From NCBI GenBank assembly GCA_033816765.1, contig CM066287.1:558001-622000 (forward strand): DNA of 64,000 nt. The letters run 5' to 3'. The notes under the pieces were generated by a model, which did not search any database, was not told the origin of the DNA, and saw only the letters and a list, made by a program, of their open reading frames with translations. Source of the DNA: Nothopassalora personata. Taxonomy: Eukaryota; Ascomycota; Dothideomycetes; Mycosphaerellales; Mycosphaerellaceae. This document shows positions 9,123-21,200 of the stretch, piece after piece. Each line of letters starts with the position of its first letter. The first letter of the stretch is position 1. A program made the position numbers and the translations under genes.

Positions 9123-12100
9123 GCTGACATTCCCCAACGTGCAACGTCCGGTAAGGACCCTCCCGTAGATTCCAACCTCTACGAGCATCTCGCCTATCCT
9201 CGCCTGCAGGCAACAGCATCAGTGTTTGTACCGTCGGCTCGTCCAGCTGCCGCTTCAACAGTGCAGCTGGGCGGACGACGGCAACCTATCGCCCTAACTG
9301 CTGACCTGCCAACGGTTTGTTCTCTCTCGGTTTCACCGCACATGAGCCTCCCACCCATATCGAAGCATGTCGTGCTTTGCGGCATGGTCGGAGGGCAGCT
9401 CGTACGCTGTATGCTCGACACAGGTTGTACCTCTCTCTTTGTCCATGAGAGGTTTGCGAAACTAAATCTACAGCGCAAGCGCCTGCCAGAAGCGCTGCCA
9501 TATACTGGCTCGAAGGGCAGCACTGCGGGACTGATCACACAGATTGCCAGCATTCCAGACATCGACTTCAACGGCCAGCACGACAGCTTCAATGCCTGGG
9601 TCGCTGATCTCGGGCAATACGACCTCATCCTCGGCATGCCATGGTTTGAGTCCAACCTTCCACACATCGACTTCGTCACGCGCACGCTTACCTTCGACAG
9701 CGGGATCTCCGCTCGCTGCGAGACCAAGTCCGATCCCAAACCTGGCACACCGCGTTTCGCCTCTGAGCCGGTGGTGGAAGGCCCTCTCGAAGACCTTCCA
9801 GACATCAACATCATAACTGTGGGAGAAGCGCAGTCTGCAGTGGACGAGGGCCAAGAAGCATACCTCGTCTGGGACTACGATGACACGTCTGACACAGCAG
9901 CAGTGCTCGACGACGTCGGATTGCACATCTGCGCCATGAACCCAGATGACCTGGAGCGCTACATGAAGGGCAAAGAGGAGGTCGACGCTAAGCAGCTCTT
10001 GCCACCTGATTTCCACCAGCGCGTCCAGGCATTCAACCCCGAGCTTGCGAAGTCACTTCCGCCACACAGGGAGGGGGACCTTGCGATCGATTTCATCCCT
10101 GGTGCTAAGCTGCCTTTCGTTAAGCCCCGGCCGGCAGGACGAGATGAGCTGATTGTGACCAAAAAGCACATCACGGATCTCGCGTCCATCGGCTACGTTC
10201 GTCCATCGACATCACGGGTCGCATCACCGCTTCTCATTGTTAAGAAGCCTGGTGGTGGACTCCGGGTGTGCGTGGACTACCGAGCCATCAACGAGATCAC
10301 CATCAAGAACAGGTATCCCATACCTCAGATACGTGAAACTCTAGCGCGCCTGTCCAAGGCCAAGATGTTCACTATCCTCGATATCATTGCGGCATTCAAC
10401 CAGCTCCGTATCAAAGCCGGTGACGAATGGAAGACTGCTTTCACTACGCGCTATGGAACATACGAGTACTTGGTCGTGCCTTTTGGGCTATGTAACGCAC
10501 CAGCGGCTTTCCAAGCCTACATCAATTCCGCACTGCACGACTATCTCGATGATTTCTGCACGGCGTATTTGGACGACACTATCGTGTACACAGAGCCGCC
10601 GGAGCAGGGAGGTTTCGACGCGCTTCGCAAGCTCCACGTCGAGCACGTCAACAAGGTCCTTGACAAGCTTATCGAAGCCCGCCTGCCCTGCGACATACTG
10701 AAGTGCCGTTTCTTCCAGACCGAAGTCAAGTTCTTAGGGATCATCATCACGGCGACCGGGCTGAAGATGGATCCCAAGAAAGTTCAAGCGATCCAAGAGT
10801 GGGCGACTCCAAGCAATGTTACTGACGTCCTAGCATTCCTAGGGTTGTGCAACTTCTATCGCAGATTCATCGCCGAATTCGCTACTATAGCATTCGCCCT
10901 TACATGCTTGACCCGTGGCGCCAACAGCAAGGACCCAAAGCACCGTCCGGTCTGGCGCTGGACTGCAGAGTGCCAGGAGGCTTTCGATGCTCTGAAGCTG
11001 GCTTTTACCAAGGCACCAGTACTTAAGCATTTCGATCCGGACCTCCCAAGCACTGTCGAATGCGACGCCTCTGACACGGTTACAGCTGGAGTCCTGTCCC
11101 AGCCAGATCCAGACGACGGCTGGGCACTCAAACCAGTTGCTTTCTACTCTACAAAGATGATTCCAGCGGAATGCAATTACGAGATCTACGACAAGGAACT
11201 TATGGCAATCGTGCACGCATTCGAGGAATGGCGGCCCGAGCTTATGTCTTGCGATCCAGCTACACCAATCAAGGTGCTATCCGACCACCGCGGCTTGGAG
11301 TACTTTATGACTACCAAGCAGCTTAACAGACGTCAAGCCCGGTGGGCGGAGTTCCTGTCTGCTTTCAACTTCAAGATCACGTACAGACCTGGCAAAGACA
11401 ACGTGAAGGCCGACTGCCTTACACGACGATCCCAGGACCAGGACAAGTCCGATGATCTGCGCAACCGCCGCCAAGTTCTGCTCAAGGAGGACAATCTCAG
11501 CGACGAGGTGCGTGCGACACTGCCGCAGGTCGCTTGTCTCGAGGTACCCGATCCAGCAGCAACAGCCAAGCGTCAGTACGAGCTCGCCATAGCTGCACTG
11601 GAAGTCCTAGACGGCGCCACTCCAGGCGATCCTTCCATTGAGGAACAGATCCAGCTTGCGTACGCCAAAGACGAGCTCGCTTGTGACATTCGCGAAGCAA
11701 TCAAGAAGGATCTGCCCAAGCTGAAGGACGCACGCGTATCTATCACCGATTGCCGCATCGAACATGACACGATCTTCGTGCGCGACAAGGTGTATGTACC
11801 GGATTCTGAGGACTTGCGAGGCGAAGTCATGCGCCAGCACCACAACACTCTCCTCACCGGTCATCCAGGCCGCGAGAAGACGTATGAACTGATCGCCCGC
11901 GAGTACTGGTGGCCGGGGATGTTCAAGGATGTTCGCAGGTACACAGATGCATGTCACGTCTGCACCCGCATACGCGCTTTCACTCGAGCATATTCAGGAG
12001 GTTTGCGGCAGCTGCCAGTACCACAAGGAGCATACCGCGAAGTCACGATGGACTATGTGGTTGAGCTGCCAGCTAGCACATCAGCCGAGGGCGTCACCTT

Positions 12101-13328
12101 CACCAACATCCTGACAGTCACGGAGCGACTCACCAAACGCAAACACTACATCGCAGTTAAGGACTTGACCGCCGAAACAGCGGCAGATGTCTGCCTGCGT
12201 TACATTATCAAGGACCAGGGACTTTTCGACGTCGTTTACAGCGATCGCGGGTCCCAGTGGGTCAGCGCATTCTGGAAACGCCTGTTGCTACTGATGCGCG
12301 TCGACCAGCGACTGTCTACTGCTTTCCACCCGCAAACAGATGGGCAGAGTGAAAGCACCAACAGGATTATGGAAATGTATCTCCGCGCATTCGTCAACTA
12401 CGCGCAGGACGACTGGGTCCAGTTGCTTCCTATGGCCGAGTTCGCCGCCAACAACGTACGGTCTGACACTACAGGTGTGTCACCGTTCTTCGCAACTCTG
12501 GGCCGCCATCCGCGCATGACTTTCACACCGCCATCGGAGCTCGCCAAGCATTCTGGACCTACCGCACAGCGCATTGACCAGCAAGCTGCCGATGACTTCG
12601 CCGCCAAACTTGAGCAACTTCATGACTACTGTGCGACTCAAATGCGTTGGGCGCAGGCTCGATATGACGACAGCGCGCTCACTTCTCGACAAGCAGCACC
12701 GCGCTATCGCGTCGGCGACAAGGTTTGGCTCGACACGCGCAACATACTGACTCGCCGACCAAGCAAGAAACTCGACCACAAGAACAACGGCCCTTGGCCA
12801 GTCGAGAAGGTACTAGGCAACGACGCATACCGACTTACCCTGCCAGCCACTATGAAGATACACAACGTCTTCCACACCAGCCTCTTGCGCATCGCCGACT
12901 CGAACCCGTTTCCCAACCAACACGATACCGAGCCACCGCCAGTTATCGACGCCGAAGGTCAGCAACGTCACGAGGTGGAGGAGGTGATTAAGAGCAAGTG
13001 GACAGGCAGGGCGCACAAGGAGGTTCGCTACACATACCGATGGGTCGGCGGCGCCCACACCTCAGAGGTCTACAAAGTCAACATCGGCGGACCCGATGAC
13101 TTGATCGCAGACTTTCACCACAACAACCCTGATGCTGATGGCCCGCCGCCCGGATGGAAGCCGCCAGCGCTATGGATACCGAACGAGAAAGTTGGGTCAA
13201 CCGCATTACCCGCGCACATGGCAGATGCTGGACAACCACCTGTCTCCGCACCGACACCGACCACAGAAACGCCGGTCCTCCGCCGTTCAGCGCGCACGCG
13301 AGGAGATACAGCTGTCTCGCCGAAGTGA
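9081..13328 (+). CDS. Pol polyprotein of Gypsy-2 (PR-RT-RH-IN)
   Basis: The start given is the frameshift entry, since the -1 frame is open from 9081 and no ATG is found until about 9342. Domains numbered from 9081: protease LDTGCTS near residue 112 (canonical DTG), reverse transcriptase with VCVDYRAINEITIKNRYPI and YLDD near 495, RNase H with ECDASD near 657 and SDHRGLEYF near 731, integrase HHCC at about 916-960, and core D-D-E at 989 (MDYVVELP), 1053 (SDRGSQW) and 1089 (GQSESTN). The C-terminus (1296-1340) resembles a decayed chromodomain (VEEVIKSK, YTYRWVGG, DLIADFHH) without the usual W-x-P. Unlike Gypsy-1 and -3, the frame ends 249 bp before the 3' LTR. Confidence 0.95.
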   Translation, partial: GKSLTSERTHNTQRADIPQRATSGKDPPVDSNLYEHLAYPRLQATASVFVPSARPAAASTVQLGGRRQPIALTADLPTVCSLSVSPHMSLPPISKHVVLCGMVGGQLVRCMLDTGCTSLFVHERFAKLNLQRKRLPEALPYTGSKGSTAGLITQIASIPDIDFNGQHDSFNAWVADLGQYDLILGMPWFESNLPHIDFVTRTLTFDSGISARCETKSDPKPGTPRFASEPVVEGPLEDLPDINIITVGEAQSAVDEGQEAYLVWDYDDTSDTAAVLDDVGLHICAMNPDDLERYMKGKEEVDAKQLLPPDFHQRVQAFNPELAKSLPPHREGDLAIDFIPGAKLPFVKPRPAGRDELIVTKKHITDLASIGYVRPSTSRVASPLLIVKKPGGGLRVCVDYRAINEITIKNRYPIPQIRETLARLSKAKMFTILDIIAAFNQLRIKAGDEWKTAFTTRYGTYEYLVVPFGLCNAPAAFQAYINSALHDYLDDFCTAYLDDTIVYTEPPEQGGFDALRKLHVEHVNKVLDKLIEARLPCDILKCRFFQTEVKFLGIIITATGLKMDPKKVQAIQEWATPSNVTDVLAFLGLCNFYRRFIAEFATIAFALTCLTRGANSKDPKHRPVWRWTAECQEAFDALKLAFTKAPVLKHFDPDLPSTVECDASDTVTAGVLSQPDPDDGWALKPVAFYSTKMIPAECNYEIYDKELMAIVHAFEEWRPELMSCDPATPIKVLSDHRGLEYFMTTKQLNRRQARWAEFLSAFNFKITYRPGKDNVKADCLTRRSQDQDKSDDLRNRRQVLLKEDNLSDEVRATLPQVACLEVPDPAATAKRQYELAIAALEVLDGATPGDPSIEEQIQLAYAKDELACDIREAIKKDLPKLKDARVSITDCRIEHDTIFVRDKVYVPDSEDLRGEVMRQHHNTLLTGHPGREKTYELIAREYWWPGMFKDVRRYTDACHVCTRIRAFTRAYSGGLRQLPVPQGAYREVTMDYVVELPASTSAEGVTFTNILTVTERLTKRKHYIAVKDLTAETAADVCLRYIIKDQGLFDVVYSDRGSQWVSAFWKRLLLLMRVDQRLSTAFHPQTDGQSESTNRIMEMYLRAFVNYAQDDWVQLLPMAEFAANNVRSDTTGVSPFFATLGRHPRMTFTPPSELAKHSGPTAQRIDQQAADDFAAKLEQLHDYCATQMRWAQARYDDSALTSRQAAPRYRVGDKVWLDTRNILTRRPSKKLDHKNNGPWPVEKVLGNDAYRLTLPATMKIHNVFHTSLLRIADSNPFPNQHDTEPPPVIDAEGQQRHEVEEVIKSKWTGRAHKEVRYTYRWVGGAHTSEVYKVNIGGPDDLIADFHHNNPDADGPPPGWKPPALWIPNEKVGSTALPAHMADAGQPPVSAPTPTTETPVLRRSARTRGDTAVSPK

Positions 13329-13577
13329 TGAACTGCTCGGACACGGCCTTCAATGCGTGTGTAAGCACCGACTGTAGCCTCTCGCTGTTACAGCACGGCC
13401 TTACTGAAGCACGCACACTGAAGCACCGGTCCGCGGTATCTACACGCACCGCTCGAGCCGACCATGCTACACATCCCTTACACGCCAGACGAGGCCGCTG
13501 TCGCATTGGTTACATACTGTTTGATTTTCTTTTTACGCACGTCGCAGGCGCTCGTGGCCATTTTGGAGGGGGGGTAC

Positions 13578-13763
13578 TGTCACGGGGTGGCCTTGACCTT
13601 GGACCTTTCGCCGGCTTAACCGCGGACCTTCCGGATCGGGTTAGCGCGGTTTGGCACGAGATCGACCTTGCTTCTCTCTTCTCTCTCGTTCTTAGACTCT
13701 TCGTAGATTGTATTATTCACGACTTGACTCCTACACTCTCCGGATCTCATATCGCCCGTGTCA
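13578..13763 (+). repeat. 3' LTR of Gypsy-2
   Basis: No difference from the 5' LTR was seen over 186 bp. The polypurine tract GGAGGGGGGGTAC precedes it and the duplicated TAGGT follows (13764-13768). Confidence 0.95.
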
Positions 13764-14085
13764 TAGGTATTTCCTAAGGAATAGTTTAACCTAATGTTAT
13801 GCTCGTCCTCTTAAAAAGGTAGTAGTAAAGATAGGCTTAAGGTTCTTAGGCATAGAGTTAAATAAGAAGTACATGTCTATCTAAGAGACCTAAGTGTCGA
13901 ACTTGTCTCGGTCGCTATAGTAGTATTCTAGCTTACTAACCTTAAGGGTGTCGTTACCTATATAAGTAGCTAAGGCATTAATAGCATCGTTCGCGGTCTA
14001 AGGTCGTCGGGCTCTACTTACTTTACTAGGGGCGGGTGTTCCCCGTTTACTCTATCGGTCTCCTATTGTAGAGGGCGTTTAAAGC

Positions 14086-14489
14086 TATTAGGTTTAGTAT
14101 AACCTAATAATATTATAAGTTAAGAAGACAAGCTTAATCGGGTTTATTCTCGGGCCGATAGAAAGTCGAGGGAGAGTAATAAAGCAGTAGCTGTCTTGTC
14201 TCGTAAAGACTAAGTAGTAGTAACGCAGAGGTTAGGTTATAGTGTATTCTAAATAGTAATATTAAACAGTAAGTTGAACGCTTCGAAACTATAAGGGGTT
14301 CTTAGCGTTCCTAAATATAAAGGAGATTCGTAGATCTCGGTAATTAGTCTAATTAGTCTAAGCATAAGCAGTCTAATTAGTCTAAGCATAAGCAGTCTAA
14401 TCGCTCTAAGTCTAAGCGCTTAGGCAGGATAAGTCACGTGTTCGTCTTGTCGTTATAATTCTAGGGTCTATAGGAATCATTCCGTAACA
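14086..14489 (-). repeat. 5' LTR of Gypsy-D (404 bp)
   Basis: On the minus strand it starts TGTTACGG and ends CTAATA (from CTAACA), followed by GCTTTAAACG. It has the same length, 404 bp, and the same end sequences as the Gypsy-C 5' LTR at 16837-17240. It carries internal short tandem repeats at 14340-14420. Confidence 0.8.
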
Positions 14490-15060
14490 CTAATCCTTTA
14501 GTAGAGTATATTACTATAGTAAAGCATATTTAGAGATATATTACTAGAACAATTAATAAGTGCCTAATCTTTAGAAAGACATAATCCCTAAAGCTAGAGA
14601 TCTATATAGACTCTAATTTCTCTAGAGATCTAATAGGTAGATTAACCTTAGGACTCCTAGTTAAAATAGCTAGAGGTTCTATTATCTAGAAGTCTAACCT
14701 ATAGAAGGAGATAGTGCTATTAAGTACTAAAGTAGAGTATATAGCCTTAACTAAATACTATAAGGAAGTAATATAGTTAAGAAATCTACTCTATAAAACC
14801 TAGGAAATAACAAACTATAAGGCATAAGTCTTTACGATCTTGATAGATAACTAGTCTACTATTAAGCTAGTTAGGGATTATACTAACTATAAAAGAACTA
14901 AGTATATTAGACTTAGGAACCACATTTGTAGACAGGTTTATAAAGAAGGCTTAATTGTAGTTAAGTATATCCCTATAGTATAGTAGCTTATAGATTAGCT
15001 TATAAAACTAAAGTTACTAAACTATATCCTCTAAGGGAGGTTTCTAGGAATTAACTACAC
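14490..15060 (+). pseudogene. Copia RNase H C-terminus, RIP-degraded
   Basis: Conceptual translation gives copia RNase H hallmarks broken by TAG/TAA: LKLEIYIDSNFS, VEYIALTKYYKEVI (family pattern EAEYVA..A..E..W), TKYIRLRNHICRQ (K-H-I-D-x-R-x-H-F) and IVVKYIPIV before LID-LIK (family Q-x-AD-x-x-T-K). Stops sit at places where Gln or Trp codons are expected, as RIP predicts. The same protein is found on the minus strand at 35820-36640. Confidence 0.75.
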
Positions 15061-15329
15061 TTTTATTTATATATAGCAAGATCTTTATTTGTTTATAGTA
15101 TTTATAAAGCAATATTTTATTTGTTAGGAGATAGTAGAGGAAAGGTTTTATTTATTAGCCTTAAGGGCTAGATTTATTTATAGTATCGTATATCTTACTA
15201 TACTTATGCAACTAGACTATAGAGAGGCTTACCTTAGAACTACCTTTTAAGGTAAGATCTAGTTTATTATTATAGACTCTAATACTAGGGAGCTATAGTA
15301 TTAAAAAGCAAAAGGAAATAGAGAAGAAG

Positions 15330-16560
15330 ACCGCCCTTACTTATAACGGCTATTTTATCCTTTAGTCCTAACTAGATCCTAAGAACCTTACTAAGACCTA
15401 AAGTAAGTATACCTTCTAGACTACTACTTACTACTAGAACTATTAGAGCCTCTAGAACCCCTCTTATATAAAGTCGAGTTAATTATAGTACCCTCCTAAA
15501 AGTCGTTATTAGTACTAAGACGCTATAGGAACTAACGAATTAGGGTAGTAACCTTATCCTAAGAGAGGGAGTTAGAGAATAGGAGGCGGATCTTAAGTAG
15601 AACAGTTCTAGAACTATTACTAGGAGCCCTAGGGATACTTAGGCGCTAGTCTATATCGCTAGGGATAAGCTAGGTAGGTAGTATCTAAAGACTATATCTA
15701 GAGGTACTTATACTAGGAGAATATAGAACTAGAGATAGGAAGCCCTTACGTAGAGGACTACTACGTATAATAGGAGGAGAGCGACTAGCTTATATACTAC
15801 CCTAGAAGGTAGTACTAGTAGATCGAGTATAACCTATATCTAGCGACTAGTAGGTTCTAGATAGACTAGTAGTACTCTACTATAGGGTCCTTAGAGAGGA
15901 GAAGCTATACTTATTATAGTAATTATTAAGAGCGTAGTTAGTATAGTAGCCCTTAAACTATCCTAGAATAGTATAGTAGCTAGTAAAGGGAAGGTTAGAT
16001 CTCTCCTTATAGCGGTTATATACGCTACCGAAGTACTAAATAAGATAGTCTATAGCGGAAGCCTATAAGGCAGGAAGGTAGTTCTAACTACTATTAAGGT
16101 TTATAGTTATAGTATTAGAGATATGACCTTAAGGATCGACTATTATATAATCGAAGTCCTAGGTAGCCGCGTTAATCTAACCCTAGTTTAGTAGGTTAGT
16201 AATACTACCCTTAGTAGTTAGAAGCTTCTTCTTATAGAAGGTAACCTTAAGGGATACTATAGTAAGCTATAAAATTATATTTCTCTTAGTAATCTTACGC
16301 TTACTCTCGATAATCTACTTAACTAGCCTAAGTGCCTTAATAAGGGTCTTACGCTTAGAGAGCCTACTAGATATAGGTAGGCCCTTTCTACTATTACTAA
16401 GAGGACGCTTATTAGGATCGTTACTATTACTAGAACTAGTTCTACTACTAAAGACATTACTAGTGCTACTAAACTAGTTTATAGGAGTCTACTTAACAAT
16501 ATCTACTATAATGCTACTTATATATTAGTAAATACCCTTAAAATACTATTATATATATAG
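15330..16560 (-). pseudogene. Antisense ORF of Copia-A (copy 1), RIP-degraded
   Basis: The minus strand between RNase H and the 3' LTR carries the same Ser-rich, coding-like sequence described for copy 2 at 26928-35530. The two copies are independent in position and both read in the direction opposite to pol. The copies differ mainly at C/T and G/A positions. No function is recognised. Confidence 0.5.
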
Positions 16561-16836
16561 TATACCTTACTAAAGCTTCTTAAAGAGCTTTAAGAATATA
16601 TATATAGTAGTTATTAGTATATATAAGTATATATAGTAGTCTAGAAGGGGGCAAGAGAGGTATAAAGTAGTATAAAGTAGAGAGAGTTACTTAGTAAAGA
16701 ACTAGCTTCTTTTACATATACCTATAAGGTCTATACGTTGCTACCTAGCTATAAGAGCCTTCTTAAGCCGAGAGAACCTTCTATTCACTTCTAAAAGCGG
16801 AAAGATAAGGCCTAAATATGTCTAAAAGTAGGTCTA

Positions 16837-17240
16837 TGTTACGGTCTAAGCGCGATAGGCCTAAGGCTCCCCCGCACTAGCACGTAACGACATTAGGATC
16901 CGTGTCTCGTAATATAGATCCCCTATATAGAGGATCTGTCGCTCCCTCGATAGACACATAGACCCTTTAGATCTGTAGGATCTGTAGATAGACACTATAG
17001 ATCTAGATAATGTATTCCTTGTATTTAGGAACGTAGCAAAATGCCCTATAGCTTTCGAAGCATTTAACTTACTGTTTAATCTTACTGTTTAGAATATAAC
17101 CTTACCTAACCGCTACCTCGCTACTACTTTATACTGCTCTCCCTCCTACTCCTACTCGACGAGAACAAATCTCGATCGAACGAAGGTCACCTAACTTATT
17201 AGTTAACTTAGTAATATTATAGGTTTAACTAAAGCTAATA
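16837..17240 (+). repeat. 5' LTR of Gypsy-C
   Basis: Starts TGTTACGGTC and ends AGCTAATA. It differs from the 3' LTR at several C/T and G/A sites, as expected after RIP, and lacks the 43-bp duplication present in the 3' LTR. Confidence 0.9.
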
Positions 17241-17329
17241 GCTTTAAACGCCCTCTAGAATAGGAGATTAATAGAGCACTAGGGGAACACCCGCCCCTAG
17301 TGAAGTAGATAGAGGTACCCGACTACGGA

Positions 17330-18212
17330 CCGCGAACGATGCTATTAATGCCTTAGCTACTTACGTAGGTAATAAATCCCTTAAGGTTAGTAAGCTAGAG
17401 TTCTACTATAGCGACCGAGACAAGTTTAACACTTAGATTACTTAGATAGATACGTACTTCTTATTTAACTCTATAGCTAAGAACCTTAAGCCTATCTTTA
17501 CTACTACCTTTTTAAGAGGACGAGTATAGCATTAGGTTAAACCCTTCCTAAGAACCTACTTAGACAGTAACGGCACCGACAACGCTAATAGAGTCTTTAC
17601 GTCTTATAACTATCTTAAGAATGCTATAAAGAGCGTCTTTAGAATCTCTAACGAGGTTACTACTGCTATTCGTGTTATATAACACTTAACCTAGAAGACG
17701 TCTACTGCCGAGTATACTGCCAAATTCTAGGAATACGCTTAACTTACCGATTAGGACGACGAGGCCTTATAAGTTATGTACTAACGTAGCTTAAAGGAGA
17801 ACGTTAAGGACGAGTTAATACGAGATAGTTAAAGAATCGATAACTTAGGTAACCTTATTAGAGTTACGATTAATCTTAACAATAAGCTCTACGAGAGAGC
17901 TATAGAACGACGATACGACTCTAGGGTATCCGGAAAGGCCGGATACACCCTAGGCTACGATAACCGAGGAAAGGGCTTTAGTAATAACTTTAACAATAAG
18001 CCTAATAACAAGCTATACTATAGACTATAGCCTATAGAACTCGACGTTACCGAGAAAGGTCGTAAGATCGAAAGTAAGAACAGGGGCAAGAAAGGGCCTA
18101 AGAGTTCAAAAGAAAGCTTTACTTACTATAATTATAGTAAGGAAGGCTATATAGTAAGGAACTACTACGGTAAGAAAAATATAGTACGCCGTAAGCAGTT
18201 TAACATAATATA
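17330..18212 (+). pseudogene. Gag of Gypsy-C, RIP-degraded
   Basis: Translation gives KFNTWITWIDTYFLFNS-like gag core text with stops, then KDELIRD, NNKLYERAIERRYDSRVSG and a decayed zinc knuckle YYNYSKEGYIVRNYY, in which the Cys codons TGT/TGC have become TAT/TAC. The intact Gypsy-D fragment at 5643-6101 shows what the knuckle looked like in a relative. Confidence 0.75.
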
Positions 18213-21200
18213 ACAAAGAACTAGTAAACTCGAGAGTAGTGTTAGACTACTAGGAGGTACCGACTATACTCGAGGAGTAGAGGAGAGAGTTAGTAACGGA
18301 GGCAACATACCTCTCCTAGACCCCTTATAAGGACGAGAAGGATACTACGGGCAACTAATAGAAGTTACACTATTCGGACTATAGAACCGACTATAATAGT
18401 TTAAAAGGACATACTAATTTAATATAATCTAGATAGGGGATATATCGGAAAATTACTAGACAACCGAGAGTCTCTACGACGAACTATAGGACTAGTAGGG
18501 GGAAGTTATAGGTAGAATCTACTAATAAGGAAAACGAGAATTTAGTATAATAGTAAGAAGAGTCGACTACGAGATCGAACGCGATACTTAAAATAGTTAC
18601 GGAGCCCTTTATTAGCGTTTCTATTACTAAGACTCGTGCTAAACCTACTACTCCGCTAAGGAAGGCGTAGGGTATTTCCTATAGCAACTACGAGGAACCC
18701 TAGGAGCGACACATAGGTAGAATACTACACTCCGAGAAGTAGACATTAATAAATCCTACTTCGATAGCGATAGAAGCGATAAAGAAAACTAGGACCTAGG
18801 ATAGAATAGATCGTAGTTACCGGAACTATAGGAAGAAAGTTAAGAAACTACCGGGCTAGATATTATCAAAGAAAACTAGGATCTAGAAGAATTAAGCGAA
18901 GAAGATTCCTCTAAAGGAGAAGAGAGCGACACTAACGACGGTAACGAATAACTAACCTTTACGATCGATGTACCTAAGAAACTATATAACATAATCGTAT
19001 ACCTATAAAGAAGGCACGAAGAATTCCTACCTAAGATAGGCGGACGACGAATACTACACTCTATTAAGTTCGATAAAACACTCGACACCCTTCGAGGCAT
19101 AGCCTAGGGATACCTACTTATAGAGACGACCGAAAACCTAGTAACCGCTATTATAGAACGACTACCGATAGGAAGCCGAATAATAGGTACCGGATACCTT
19201 ACGGCGTTGTCACGAGGCTACAGTGCGAGAGTGCAGGGGTGTAGTATTAACAAAGTCGATAGCTAAAGAGAGAAGTAGGTTCTAAGGTCGAGGCCTATAC
19301 TTAAGGGCCGAGGTGTCGCGGGTCGGCTTCGGGCCGGGCTGAGTCATCCTGGTCACGTGCTCTGAGGTCACGTGATCCATCCCAAATCCTTCACTTGCGG
19401 AGCGGCCGTGACAGGCGTTAGGAACATTTATATCGAATAAATTACGTAACGTAGTGTAACACGTATGCGTACTCTACTTAGAAACGTAGAAGATCTAGGA
19501 ACGTTACCGAAGATAGGTATAGACATAGAAAGGCTCGCGCTAGGTTTAAGGGGGGGCCTTAAGACACGAAGTACGACGTTCTATATACGAACAGGGAAAA
19601 GAATCGACTCCTTAGGAATAAGCGACTAAAAGGAGTTATATAACATATAATTAGCTTAAGCATTAATAGTAGTCTTGCGAACATAAGCAATCGTTAACGG
19701 TTATAGGACTAGGATTATAATTAACTCCGGAGCAAGCGGGAATTTTGCCTCCGAAGCATTTATTAGGACTAAAGGGATCGCAACCTAATATAAGAACGAA
19801 GGGTATAAATTAATCGCGGTAGACGGATTACCCTTACCTAGCGTAGAACGAGAGACGATACCGTTACTACTAGCTATCTAACGGCACTACGAGGAAATTG
19901 TCTTAGATGTTACTAACATAGCTAGTTATAAGATCGTACTAGGTATACCTTAGTTAAGAAAGCATAATCTAGCTATCGACTAGAGAAAAGGAGTACTTAT
20001 ATTTAAGTAATGCGATTGCGTTATCGACATTAATCCTACGTAGCGGTAGCGTTCGCTAGTAGATAAGGTAAAGAGATAGCTTAATCGAATAGAGCTTACG
20101 CCGACTAGAAGGATAGAAGAACTACCTTCGACCGGGATAGACACTAGCGTAGGGCCGCCGGGTTACGAAGTTACTAGAATTAATAGACCTAACGTACTAT
20201 CGAAGGATACTAACATTTCGGAGTTAACTATCCCTAAGGAGTACCTTAAATAGAAGAGGCTCTTTAAAGAGGAAAAGAGTAGAGACGCCTTACCTAAGCA
20301 CTAACTATAGGATTATAAGATAAACATTTAGCTAGGGAAAGAGCCTCTATAGGGACCCCTATATCCAATGTCCGAAAAAGAGCTAACAACCCTACGAGAA
20401 TAGCTAAAGGAGAACCTAGCGAAAGGACGAATATAAAAATCGACCTTAAGCATAGCATCTCTATATATGTTTGTTCTAAAAGCAAACGGAAAACTACGAC
20501 TCGTATAAGACTACCGAAAGTTAAACGAGATTACTATTAAGAACCGATATCTACTACCGAACATCGAAGAAGCATAAGATAGATTAACCGGATTAGACTA
20601 GTATACGAAGATCGATTTATAAGACGCCTTCTATACTATCCGTATAGCGGAGGGAGAAGAATAAAAAACCGCATTTAGGACTCGATACGGACTATACGAG
20701 TTCTTAGTTATGCCTTTTAGATTAACTAATGCACTAGCCGCATTCTAAGACCTAATTAACGAGACACTAAGAGACCTGCTAGACGTATGTATTATTGCCT
20801 ATGTCGATAATATCCTTATCTATATAAAAGGGACACTCTAGTAGCATATACGATAAGTCTAGGACGTACTTAAGCGACTATCTAAAACAGGTTTCCGGAC
20901 GGTACCGAAGAAATGCGAGTTCTATAAGAAAGAAGTTAAATTCTTAGGATTTATTATTAGTACGACTAGAATCTAGATCGACCTAGCTAAGACATAGTCT
21001 ATTAGAGAATAGCTAGAGCTAACATACGTTAAGGACGTTTAATTATTCCTTAGCCTCGCTAACTATAACCGGAAATTCATTAAGGACTATTCGAAGACAT
21101 CGATACCTATAACGATACTTACGAAGAAGGATGTTAAATAGACATAGGGTAGCGTATAACGACTAGCATTTAAACAACTAAAGGAACAATGCGCCTTAGT

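Larger units (their letters stand above)
6725..13763 (+). mobile_element. Gypsy-2, complete intact Ty3/gypsy element (7039 bp)
   Basis: The element has two 186-bp LTRs that look identical by eye (6725-6910 and 13578-13763), flanked by the target duplication TAGGT (6720-6724 and 13764-13768). Gag and pol are both open. Pol is in the -1 frame relative to gag. A self-complementary primer site follows the 5' LTR, and a polypurine tract (GGAGGGGGGGTAC) precedes the 3' LTR. Identical LTRs and intact genes mean a recent insertion with no RIP since. Confidence 0.97.
4982..14489 (-). mobile_element. Gypsy-D, RIP-degraded minus-strand gypsy, nested host of Gypsy-1 and Gypsy-2
   Basis: Three segments (4982-6101, 6498-6724, 13764-14489) join into one minus-strand copy of the same family as Gypsy-C. 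The 5' LTR is 14086-14489 and gag runs leftward. Reading the minus strand across 13769 to 6719 and 6498 to 6101 restores a continuous match to the Gypsy-C gag at 17200-18200. The segment from 5640 to 4982 matches Gypsy-C DNA around 18240-18950, that is, early pol. The element is cut at 4982 by Gypsy-1 and may continue outside the window. At its right edge it sits in Copia-A (junction 14489/14490). Confidence 0.8.

Noticed and set aside
13154..13777. 207-codon frame overlapping the end of Gypsy-2 pol and its 3' LTR
   Set aside because: It is a shadow of pol for its first part and of the LTR for the rest; the LTR part also appears at the 5' LTR (6673-6930) without any gene.
18876..20485. Minus-strand ORFs of 63-74 codons inside Gypsy-C pol
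   Set aside because: Shadows of RIP-damaged pol; the plus strand reads as pol over the same bases.
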